This document shows, piece after piece, positions 39,619 to 48,251 of a stretch of DNA of 64,000 nucleotides. The DNA comes from an uncultured Bacteroidales bacterium (lineage in GTDB: Bacteria > Bacteroidota > Bacteroidia > Bacteroidales > UBA932). The DNA lies in the NCBI GenBank assembly GCA_944326355.1, contig CALVDO010000004.1, positions 91,643-155,642 on the forward strand, read 5' to 3'. Numbering within the stretch: the stretch's first letter is position 1; each line of letters starts with the position of its first letter. The notes below the pieces were generated by a model that was given only the letters and a program-made list of their open reading frames with translations, had not been told where the DNA came from and did no database searches. The translations under genes and the position numbers were made by a program.

Positions 39619-40824
39619 ATGCATAAGAAAATCATCCTGACCCTGGCGGCAGCCGCCACGGCCTTCTTTTCCTGCGACACGAGGCCCGACCTCATAAAGG
39701 ACAACGTCGCCAACGCCGAAATACAGCTCGGATCACTTCTTAAGGCCTCCGAAGAGGGAGACACGATCCGCATCCCGTCATCCTATCAGGACGGAAAGAT
39801 CATATACGTGCCGACGGACGACTGGGTCAGCGGCTTCTTCGCCGGCTCGCTGTGGTACATGTATGAGCTCACCGGAGATGAATTCTGGGCCGAACACGCC
39901 AGGTCACACACCGAGGTGCTTGACTCCATACAATATCTCACATGGCATCACGATGTGGGCTTCATGGTCTACGACAGCTACGGCAATGGACTGAGACTCA
40001 AAAATATAGACGGATACAAAGATGTCTGCGTCAATACCGCCAAGTCCCTCTCCACGAGATTCAGGCCGGGAGCCGGCGTCCTCCAGTCGTGGAACACGGA
40101 CAGGGGATGGCAGGCCGAAAGAGGATGGAAATGCCCGGTGATCATCGACAACATGATGAACCTCGAGCTTCTGTTCAAGGCAACGGAATTCACAGGGGAC
40201 TCGACTTATGCGAAGATAGCCATAAGCCACGCGGACAAGACGCTTGAAAACCATTTCAGACCGGACTGGAGCTGCTATCATGTCGTGGACTATGACCCGG
40301 AGACCGGAAAGGTGCTCGGAAGATGCACGGCACAGGGATATGCGGATGAATCGGCATGGGCCAGAGGACAGGCATGGGCACTCTATGGCTTCGCAGTCGC
40401 CTACCGTTTCACCGGTGACAGAAAATATCTGGACCTCTCGGAGCATGTGGCGGAATATCTCTTCAGCCATCCGAACATGCCGGAAGATCTGGTCCCATAC
40501 TGGGACTTCAACGCCCCGTCCATACCTGACGAGCCGCGCGACGCCTCTTCCGCCGCCATCATCGCGTCAGGCCTGTACGAGCTCAGCTACCTGACAGGCA
40601 AGGCTTCATACAAGGAGACGGCCGACAAAATCATCAGCTCCCTCTCCTCACCGGCATACAGAGCAGCCCAGGGGACCAACGGAGGATTCATTCTCATGCA
40701 CTCGGTGGGCAGCATTCCTCACGGAAGCAGCATCGACGTGCCGCTCAACTACGCGGACTACTACCTTCTGGAGGCACTGGTACGCAAGCGCAACATCGAG
40801 AACGGCCTGCCTCCGGTAAAGTAA
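39619..40824 (+). CDS. GH88 unsaturated glucuronyl hydrolase
   Basis: The 401 aa enzyme removes the 4,5-unsaturated uronic acid that PL8 lyases leave at the non-reducing end of oligosaccharides. It has a lipoprotein-type signal (TAFFSC, Cys19), so it is exported, probably facing the periplasm. The alpha/alpha-toroid pattern is clear. The two catalytic aspartates fit Asp112 in WHHDVGF and Asp177 in VIIDNMMNLE. WARGQAWALYGFA is a further family signature. Length is standard. It starts the right-hand arm of the divergent PUL and is 31 bp before the second PL8 gene. Confidence 0.92.
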   Translation: MHKKIILTLAAAATAFFSCDTRPDLIKDNVANAEIQLGSLLKASEEGDTIRIPSSYQDGKIIYVPTDDWVSGFFAGSLWYMYELTGDEFWAEHARSHTEVLDSIQYLTWHHDVGFMVYDSYGNGLRLKNIDGYKDVCVNTAKSLSTRFRPGAGVLQSWNTDRGWQAERGWKCPVIIDNMMNLELLFKATEFTGDSTYAKIAISHADKTLENHFRPDWSCYHVVDYDPETGKVLGRCTAQGYADESAWARGQAWALYGFAVAYRFTGDRKYLDLSEHVAEYLFSHPNMPEDLVPYWDFNAPSIPDEPRDASSAAIIASGLYELSYLTGKASYKETADKIISSLSSPAYRAAQGTNGGFILMHSVGSIPHGSSIDVPLNYADYYLLEALVRKRNIENGLPPVK

Positions 40825-40855
40825 GGACGACCGCACACGGTTTCATTCGTTAAAG

Positions 40856-43800
40856 ATGGACTGGAAGATATGGACAAAGGCGGCGGCTGTGCTGTCCGCA
40901 TCACTTGCACTGGCGGGATTTGCGCATACGCAGCCGGCCGGCGCCGAGAACGTCGACTTCAGCGGCGTTCAGGCCATCCTTTCCTTTGAAGACGGGACAG
41001 CTCCTGCCGAAGCCGGCAGGCACTCCGTCCTCAGGACGTCGGAGCTCCACTCAAAGCTCGGCGAAAAGTCGCTTCAGTGGAAGTGGAAAAGAGGAGGAGC
41101 CGTCATGGAGATTCCGGGGGAGATTCCGTATCTTCCCGAAAACCCGAATCCGAAAGAGACATCCGTATCTACGTTCGTATTCTGGGTCTATTGCGCCGAG
41201 CCGCTTGAAGGATCCCTCAGATTCTCCTTCATGAAAGGAGAGAAGGAATGCTGCGGATTCGACTACGGACTCGGATTCACCGGATGGAGAGGAGCCTGGG
41301 TCGCGTTCGACAGGGACATGGGAGGCACGCCCGAAGTCGGGATGGACAGGGTGGTCGTCACGGCCCCCCAGAGCCAGCGCAAAGGTGAGGTCTTCCTCGA
41401 CGGCATCATAACCTCGGCATTCGAGGACGTCAGGCATCATACGGCCGACTGGCAGGCGCCTTTCATCAACAGAGGCACAACCTCCCACTGGCTCATCCTC
41501 AACGAAAGCTGGAACCGCAGTCTCGACATCCCGGCAGGGGAATCCATCACAGCGGAAACGGCCGCCGACATGGACTCTATCAGGTCGAGATTCATAACTC
41601 TCGTCAGCGACGGAAAGAAGGCGAAAAGTCCCGAACAGCTCAGAAAGACGTTCTCATCATACGGCATACGGACAAACGACGACGGCACGGTGACGGGGAA
41701 ACCCATCTTCTTCACGAGGTACGGGGAGACATACATCAACCTCGGAATACCGGACGCGTCAAAACGATTCGCAGATGCCGGACAGCTGCTGAGACCTGCA
41801 AACGACTTCATGCTCGACCTCGCCGTGGCCTACATGAAGTCGGACGATACGGAATGGAAGAATGAGATCGCCCGGATGTACGTGGACATGACGCGCCACC
41901 TTCTCGACCAGGGCTTCGCGGCGGGAAGCTCCCTGGGAACACTGCACCACCTCGGATACAGCATGAGAAACTTCTACACGGTGCCCGTCATCATGAAAGA
42001 GGTGCTTGAGGAAGCCGGACTTGCCGACGAGATGCAGCAGGCCATGGAATGGTTCTCGGGAGTCGGAGAGGTGAAGAAGGCGCCGGAGACTCCGGGGATG
42101 GACATTGACGCGTTCAACACTTCGCTCATGGGAAGGGCGGCTTCAATCATCATGATGGAAAACGGGCCTGAGAAGGAGGCCTGGCTAAAGGCTTTCTCGC
42201 GATGGATAGACAACGGCTTCAGATATGCCGACGGACTTCAGCCGTGCTTCAAGAGGGACGGGACCGTGCAGCATCACAGGAAGGCCTACCCAGCGTATGC
42301 GGTGGGCGGATTCGACGGCGCCGTCAATGCGGTATGGATGCTCCACGGGACGGATTTCGCCATCTCAGAGGAAAGCCATTCCATACTTAAGAGAGCCCTC
42401 CTCGAAATGAGGTTCTACTGCAATCTAAAATCTTTTCCGCTCGCCATGTCTGGCAGGCATCCGGACGGGAAGGGCGCCCTGATTCCGTCGCAGTTCGCCC
42501 TGCTTGCAGACGCCGGGACACCTGACGGAAAGGAAGAGACTGACAGGGAGCTTGCAGCTGCATACCTCAGGCTTGCCGGCACAGGCGGCAGATGGGGAAA
42601 AAAGTTCACCGGGGCAGGCATCACAGCAGAGACTTCGCCCGAAGGATGCCATGTATATCCGTTCAACTGCTCGCTCTCATACAGACAGGACGACTGGCTC
42701 GTGACAATAGCCGGGCACAGCCGCTATCTCTGGTCGTCAGAAATATACAACGGAGCCAATCACTACGGCAGATACCTTACCCACGGAAGCATGGAGATCA
42801 TCGCCGACGGCAATCCGATCAGCTGCATCGGCAGCGGATATCAGGTGAACGGCTACGACTGGTGCCACATACCGGGAACTACCGCAGCCTCCATACCTAT
42901 GGAAGCCATGAAGGCGGACGTCAGAAATGTTGACGAGTTTTCGGGATACGAGGAGATGCTGCTCTCCGACGAATGGTTCGCTGGAGGAATCACGCACAAA
43001 GATGCGGCCGGAGCATTCGCAATGATCCTGCATGAGCATGACAAATACAACGGCTCGCTGAAGGCCCGCAAGTCATTCTTCGCCTTCGGGAACAGGATCA
43101 TAGCCCTGGGATCTGATCTGCGCAACCTGCTGCCGGGCTCGTCGCTCCACACGACGCTCTTCCAGAATTCGCTGCCGGCCCCCGGGCCGTCAGCCCCGGT
43201 AGAGATAGAGGACATCATCTCGACGGCCACGACCGTCAACGGGGGCAAGATTTCCGTCATGAACTTCGATGAGACCTATTCTGGAGAAATGACGGTGCTT
43301 CAGGACCATTTCGGCAACGCATGGTTCGTCAGAGACGCCGTTGTGGAAGTCTCGAGAGGACTCCAGCATTCGCTGCACGAGGAGACGGACGCCCCGACCG
43401 AAGGATATTTTGAGAAAGCCTGGATCAACCACGGAAACTTTGTCGGGAAAGGCGTCATCGCCGGAGACGTCTATATGAAGGACAGCTACGAATATATGAC
43501 TGTGGTTCACGCCTCTGACGAGCAGATGGCGAAATACTCGGAGGCTCTCCCGTATAAAGTCATCAGGTGCGACACAAAGGCCCACATCATTCGGGATGTA
43601 GAATCCGGAGTCACCGCATGCGCCGTCTTCGAGGAACTTAAGAAAGATGACACCTTGAACGACAACAGGGCAGGAGCCGCATCCGGGATCATTGAAGCTT
43701 CCCCATGCCTGCTGATGTACAGCTCGAGCGGCGGGACACTCACCATGAGCGTAAGCAATCCAGACCTGAACCTGTATCAGGGGCCGAGTGACGAAAAATA

Positions 43801-44029
43801 TGATTCCGAAGGCAAGAGAATCGAAAGGAGCGTCTACGGAAGAGAATGGATTGACAATCCTTGCGCCCCGACATCAGTAAGAGTGATGCTCGCGGGCAGA
43901 TGGAAACTGGCCGGAGAATCTTCGGGGAACGTATCGCTGTCATACGAAGGAGGCAATACGATACTTACTTTCCGTACCATAGAAGCCCGCACGGAAGAGG
44001 CAGTTCTGGCACGGGACGGAGGAGACTGA
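40856..44029 (+). CDS. Polysaccharide lyase family 8 (chondroitinase-like), second copy
   Basis: The 1,057 aa enzyme has a signal peptide ending near FAHTQPAGA and the same architecture as the first PL8. The expected catalytic residues are all present: His474 and Tyr481 in VQHHRKAYPAYA, Arg534 in MSGRHPDG, and Glu629 in SSEIYNGANHYGRY. Outside these motifs it differs considerably from the other copy, so the two probably divide the work by substrate or by endo/exo mode. It shares a transcript with GH88 (31 bp upstream) and the sulfatase (45 bp downstream). Substrate class is glycosaminoglycan by family; the exact one is inference. Confidence 0.9.
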   Translation: MDWKIWTKAAAVLSASLALAGFAHTQPAGAENVDFSGVQAILSFEDGTAPAEAGRHSVLRTSELHSKLGEKSLQWKWKRGGAVMEIPGEIPYLPENPNPKETSVSTFVFWVYCAEPLEGSLRFSFMKGEKECCGFDYGLGFTGWRGAWVAFDRDMGGTPEVGMDRVVVTAPQSQRKGEVFLDGIITSAFEDVRHHTADWQAPFINRGTTSHWLILNESWNRSLDIPAGESITAETAADMDSIRSRFITLVSDGKKAKSPEQLRKTFSSYGIRTNDDGTVTGKPIFFTRYGETYINLGIPDASKRFADAGQLLRPANDFMLDLAVAYMKSDDTEWKNEIARMYVDMTRHLLDQGFAAGSSLGTLHHLGYSMRNFYTVPVIMKEVLEEAGLADEMQQAMEWFSGVGEVKKAPETPGMDIDAFNTSLMGRAASIIMMENGPEKEAWLKAFSRWIDNGFRYADGLQPCFKRDGTVQHHRKAYPAYAVGGFDGAVNAVWMLHGTDFAISEESHSILKRALLEMRFYCNLKSFPLAMSGRHPDGKGALIPSQFALLADAGTPDGKEETDRELAAAYLRLAGTGGRWGKKFTGAGITAETSPEGCHVYPFNCSLSYRQDDWLVTIAGHSRYLWSSEIYNGANHYGRYLTHGSMEIIADGNPISCIGSGYQVNGYDWCHIPGTTAASIPMEAMKADVRNVDEFSGYEEMLLSDEWFAGGITHKDAAGAFAMILHEHDKYNGSLKARKSFFAFGNRIIALGSDLRNLLPGSSLHTTLFQNSLPAPGPSAPVEIEDIISTATTVNGGKISVMNFDETYSGEMTVLQDHFGNAWFVRDAVVEVSRGLQHSLHEETDAPTEGYFEKAWINHGNFVGKGVIAGDVYMKDSYEYMTVVHASDEQMAKYSEALPYKVIRCDTKAHIIRDVESGVTACAVFEELKKDDTLNDNRAGAASGIIEASPCLLMYSSSGGTLTMSVSNPDLNLYQGPSDEKYDSEGKRIERSVYGREWIDNPCAPTSVRVMLAGRWKLAGESSGNVSLSYEGGNTILTFRTIEARTEEAVLARDGGD

Positions 44030-44074
44030 ACGGAAGAGACGGACTGAAGAAAGAGAACATTAACCATATAATTG

Positions 44075-45610
44075 ATGAAGGCAAGACAGATAATACTCCC
44101 CATCACCGGTCTGGCGGCAATGTCATGCGCCGGACATCAGGAAAACGCGATGCCCAACGTGATATATGTCTTCCCGGATCAGTTCAGGGCATCATCTCTC
44201 GCATTCTGGGATGAACCGGAATACTCTCAGCATGTGGGATGGAGCGCCGACCCTGTGCACACTCCCAATCTCGACAGATTCGCGGGAGAGTCCGTTGTGC
44301 TGTCGGATGCGGTCAGCACATGTCCGCTAAGCAGTCCCTACAGAGGAATGTTTCTGACCGGCATGTATCCCGAGAACAGCGGAATAACTCTCAACTGCAT
44401 GGCTCTCCGGCCGGAAAGCACACTCAACCCCGAAGCCGTATGCATATCGGACGTGCTGAAGGCGGCCGGATACAGCTGCGGATACATAGGCAAGCTGCAT
44501 GCGGAGGCACCGATGAAGAATGACCCGGCAAATCCGGGACACTATGTCAGTGACCGCAATCCGGAATGGGATGCCTACACTCCACCCGAAAGGAGGCACG
44601 GCTTTGACTTCTGGTATTCATACGGCACCTATGACGTGCACAAGAATCCTCACTACTGGGATACTGAAGGCATCCGTCACGATCCTCATGAATATTCCGT
44701 CAAGCACGAGACGGACAAGGCCATCGAATTTCTGCGCAACGAAGACGGACAGCGGGATCCTGACAGCCCGTTTTTCCTCGTACTCGCATACAATCCTCCG
44801 CACAGCCCGTACGAAAGCACGGACGACTGCATGGAAGAAGATTATGCCCTCTACAGGGACATGGACTATAAAGATCTGTATGTGAGGGAGAATGCGGACA
44901 CTACCCTTGCAAAGGCGCCGAGCGCAAGATACTATTTTGCAAACGTGACCGGCGTCGACAGGGAATTCGGCAGGCTTCTATCTGAGCTGAAGAGGCTCGG
45001 TCTGGACAAGAATACCATTGTAGTGTTTACCTCGGACCACGGGGAGACGATGTGCAGTCAGGGCACGACAGATCCCAAGAACTCCATCTACGCCGAATCC
45101 TACAGCGTGCCGTTCATGATCCGCTACCCGGGCAAGATCCGCCACAGGGTGGACGGCACGATGCTGAGCACCACTGACATAATGCCGACTCTCCTCGGGC
45201 TTGCAGGGCTCGCAGACCGCATTCCGGAGTCAGTCCAGGGCCGCGACCTGTCGCCGATCCTGCTTGAGAACGGTAAAGAATGCGAAGCCCCCGCCGCAAC
45301 GCTCTATATCAGAAATCTCGACGGAGAGAAGGACGCCGACGGCATCACGCACGGATTCTTCCCTGCAGCCCGCGGAGTCAAGACAGACAGGTATTCCATG
45401 GAAATAGCGATAAGGCGTGACGGGACTCTTGACAGAGTGCTCATCTTCGACAATATCAACGACCCGTACCAGATGAAGAACCTTCCATACGAAGACAACC
45501 CTGAGCTGTTCCGCAGCCTTTGCGGCGCACTGAGAGAGAAGCTCGCCGAGAGCGACGACATATGGCACAGGGAAAAAGTGATGGAAAGACTTTTCGAAGA
45601 CAAGCTTTGA
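44075..45610 (+). CDS. S-type formylglycine-dependent sulfatase (family S1)
   Basis: The 511 aa protein belongs to the alkaline-phosphatase-like sulfatases. It has a lipoprotein signal (AAMSC, Cys18), so it is exported. The metal-site start VFPDQFR is followed by the activation motif Ser86-Ser-Pro-Tyr-Arg and MFLTGMYP. The serine in the first position means activation by an anaerobic radical-SAM maturase, which is not encoded here. The HGETMCSQG segment (in SDHGETM) is a second metal-binding site. A TTG at 44072 precedes the ATG used here. By context it removes sulfate from chondroitin or dermatan disaccharides; the position attacked is unknown. Confidence 0.9.
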   Translation: MKARQIILPITGLAAMSCAGHQENAMPNVIYVFPDQFRASSLAFWDEPEYSQHVGWSADPVHTPNLDRFAGESVVLSDAVSTCPLSSPYRGMFLTGMYPENSGITLNCMALRPESTLNPEAVCISDVLKAAGYSCGYIGKLHAEAPMKNDPANPGHYVSDRNPEWDAYTPPERRHGFDFWYSYGTYDVHKNPHYWDTEGIRHDPHEYSVKHETDKAIEFLRNEDGQRDPDSPFFLVLAYNPPHSPYESTDDCMEEDYALYRDMDYKDLYVRENADTTLAKAPSARYYFANVTGVDREFGRLLSELKRLGLDKNTIVVFTSDHGETMCSQGTTDPKNSIYAESYSVPFMIRYPGKIRHRVDGTMLSTTDIMPTLLGLAGLADRIPESVQGRDLSPILLENGKECEAPAATLYIRNLDGEKDADGITHGFFPAARGVKTDRYSMEIAIRRDGTLDRVLIFDNINDPYQMKNLPYEDNPELFRSLCGALREKLAESDDIWHREKVMERLFEDKL

Positions 45611-45666
45611 CTGCAAGACAGACGGCTGTCCCGCACATGGGAGGCCGGCAATTTAAAGAGAAAGAA

Positions 45667-48225
45667 ATGAAAAGACTCATGAAACTGATGACGGTGCCGC
45701 TTGCGGCGGGAATCCTCGCCGCATCCTGCGACACCTCGAGTCTCGAGTCCGACCTCGCGGCACTTGAAGACAGGACGACAGCGCTCGAAAACGCGGCAGC
45801 TCAGATAAACGGCAATATAATCGCCGCCAGAGCCATTCTCGACGGCGGACTGAGCATTCTCGGATGTACGGAACGGGAAGACGGCACGGGCTATGACCTT
45901 GAGCTCAGCGACGGATCCACCGTGAGCATTAATGTGGGCAATGACGGAAACGGCGTAACACCCGTGATAGGGATAGACGAGGAAGGCAACTGGACCGTCC
46001 GCATCGGAAATGGCGAACCGCAGCCGATTGAAGGTTCGTCAAACGCATTCGGGGAAGACTCCCCCGCCCCAATGGTGCAGGTCAACGCCGACGGCATCTG
46101 GCAGATCAGCACCGACGGCGGACAGAGCTGGAAAGACATAACTGACAGTGAAGGCAATCCTGCGTATGCCTCAGCATCCGCACTGACCGACTCGTTCTTC
46201 ACTTCGGTGGAATACGACGCGGCGTCAGGATCGCTTAAAATCACTCTCGCGGACGGAAGGGAACTGAAGCTTGCCGTCCTTGACATCCTCACCATGACTG
46301 CGGAAGGATATGACGAAGGCGAGGAGACGATATGCCTCAACGAAGCCCTGCATTATCCGGTGACATTCTCCGAAGACGTGGCCGAGGCGTTATGCACATG
46401 CCCTGACGGATGGAGAGTGCAGCTGACAGATACGGATGACGGACAGGAACTGATAGTAACCGGGCCGTCCTCGGGAGCTTCCGGAGAATACGTGGTCAGG
46501 ATATGGCTGCAGTCGGAAGGCGGAATGCTCAGGGTGCGCACCTTCACCTTCACCCTCATCCCCGTCAGCATAGACGAGTCGGACTCGGAACTCTATAACA
46601 GATTCATCTCAGATGCAGACGACAATCTGCTTCTGGACTATTCCTATGCCGGATACGAGCACGGAGAAGCCGCACCTCCAGAGGTGTCGGCTCTCGGATA
46701 CACGGTCTACGACGTGACAGAATACGGAGCCGTTCCGGACGACGGGCAGTCCGACAGAGAGGCATTCCTCAAGGCACTGCGTGACGCAGTCGGAGAAGTC
46801 ACTCAGGCTCCCGCAAACAGAAACGTGATCCAGACTCCGGACAGGCCTTCTGCAAATGCGATAATATACTTCCCTGAAGGAGAATTCATACTGCACACAT
46901 CCGAAGACGACATTGAAAACGGGACACAGAGCCAGTCGATAGTCATCAGAGCGGGGAACTTCGTGCTCAAGGGGGCAGGAAGAGACCGCACGAGAATAAT
47001 CATGGATGACCCGAACAGAGCGACAGACGAGAGCGTTCTCTACTCGTCCCCCGAAATGATACAGCTCAAGCACAATACAGGCGTCAGATACCCGTCCGGA
47101 TCCGTGAGCGCTCTTGCCACGGTCACGGGAGATTCGGAAAAAGGCTCTTTCTCAGTGACCGTAGACGGGACTTCAAGGCTGAAGCCCGGAGACTGGGTAT
47201 GCCTCTACCTCCCGCCGAACAGGGATGTAGTGGCAGATGAGCTGTACCCGCACACGGCAACCGGATCTTGGGTCATCGCCACAGAAGGAGTGACGGCAGA
47301 GGATCTGCATCAGGTGGCGGAAGTCAGCTCGGGCACGGTGACTTTCCGCGAGCCGCTGATGCACGAGATCAAGGCCGACTGGGGATGGCAGATTCTCGAA
47401 TACAGACATTATGAAAATGTCGGCGTCGAGGACTTGACGTTCGTGGGGCACGCCAAGGAGAATTTCGTTCACCACGGGGGCTGGGAAGACGACGGCGCCT
47501 ACAAACCGATAAGCATGAACAGGCTCGTCAACTCCTGGATCAGAAGGGTTGACTTTGAGAGCGTGAGCGAGGCATGCTCGGTGATATCGAGCGCTAACGT
47601 GTCCGTCTACGACTGTCATGTCGGAGGCAACAGGGGACACGCGTCGATACGCTCGCAGGGCTCGTCGAGAGTATTCATAGGCAAGATTCTCGATGACACG
47701 GACGGCGATGCCGCAGGCCTCCTCGGACACGGAGGAGGGCCATGGATGGAGAATGCCGGGCAATACCACGCCACAGGGGTGTCGAAGCTGAGCATCGGAG
47801 CAGTGCTCTGGAGAAACGTCTGGGGAGACGACGCGTGCTTCGAGGCGCACGCATCGCAGCCGAGAGCGACGCTCATTGACGCCTGCAGGGGAGGATGGAT
47901 GCAGTACAGACAGGGAGGCGACCCGTCCCAGCTGCCGAATCACCTTGCAGACCTGACGATATGGAACTTCAACGCCACCGTCGTCCAATACCCGGGAAGC
48001 GGATCGGACTGGATATGGTGGGACACCGGATCAATCTACTGGAAATTCCTGCCGCCTGTCATCGTCGGCTTCCACGGGACCTCAGTCACTTTCGACCAAG
48101 ACCCGTCACAGGTCAAATACATTGAAGGAAACGGCACGGGACCGGTGACGCCGGAATCCCTCTATGAGGCCCAGCTGCGCCACAGGCTCGGATATGTGCC
48201 CGCATGGCTCAACGCGCTCAAATGA
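45667..48225 (+). CDS. DUF4988 / DUF4955 beta-helix lipoprotein, PL29-like lyase candidate
   Basis: The 852 aa lipoprotein (ILAASC, Cys20) starts with a coiled coil of about 30 residues (LESDLAALEDRTTALENAA). Two tandem beta units of a DUF4988 kind follow, each with a DGxWxI/V...G core (around residues 105-125 and 140-165). Residues about 345-780 look like a pectate-lyase-type right-handed beta helix opening with VTEYGAVPDDG. The C-terminus (LADLTIWNFN...PPVIVGFHG...YEAQLRHRLG) matches DUF4955 as I recall it. Bacteroides proteins of that architecture include the PL29 chondroitin/hyaluronan lyase. The frame is open from 45520, but the ATG at 45667 begins the signal peptide. Enzymatic activity is inferred. 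Confidence 0.7.
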   Translation: MKRLMKLMTVPLAAGILAASCDTSSLESDLAALEDRTTALENAAAQINGNIIAARAILDGGLSILGCTEREDGTGYDLELSDGSTVSINVGNDGNGVTPVIGIDEEGNWTVRIGNGEPQPIEGSSNAFGEDSPAPMVQVNADGIWQISTDGGQSWKDITDSEGNPAYASASALTDSFFTSVEYDAASGSLKITLADGRELKLAVLDILTMTAEGYDEGEETICLNEALHYPVTFSEDVAEALCTCPDGWRVQLTDTDDGQELIVTGPSSGASGEYVVRIWLQSEGGMLRVRTFTFTLIPVSIDESDSELYNRFISDADDNLLLDYSYAGYEHGEAAPPEVSALGYTVYDVTEYGAVPDDGQSDREAFLKALRDAVGEVTQAPANRNVIQTPDRPSANAIIYFPEGEFILHTSEDDIENGTQSQSIVIRAGNFVLKGAGRDRTRIIMDDPNRATDESVLYSSPEMIQLKHNTGVRYPSGSVSALATVTGDSEKGSFSVTVDGTSRLKPGDWVCLYLPPNRDVVADELYPHTATGSWVIATEGVTAEDLHQVAEVSSGTVTFREPLMHEIKADWGWQILEYRHYENVGVEDLTFVGHAKENFVHHGGWEDDGAYKPISMNRLVNSWIRRVDFESVSEACSVISSANVSVYDCHVGGNRGHASIRSQGSSRVFIGKILDDTDGDAAGLLGHGGGPWMENAGQYHATGVSKLSIGAVLWRNVWGDDACFEAHASQPRATLIDACRGGWMQYRQGGDPSQLPNHLADLTIWNFNATVVQYPGSGSDWIWWDTGSIYWKFLPPVIVGFHGTSVTFDQDPSQVKYIEGNGTGPVTPESLYEAQLRHRLGYVPAWLNALK

Positions 48226-48251
48226 CACAACAATACTTTAAATATCGTGAT

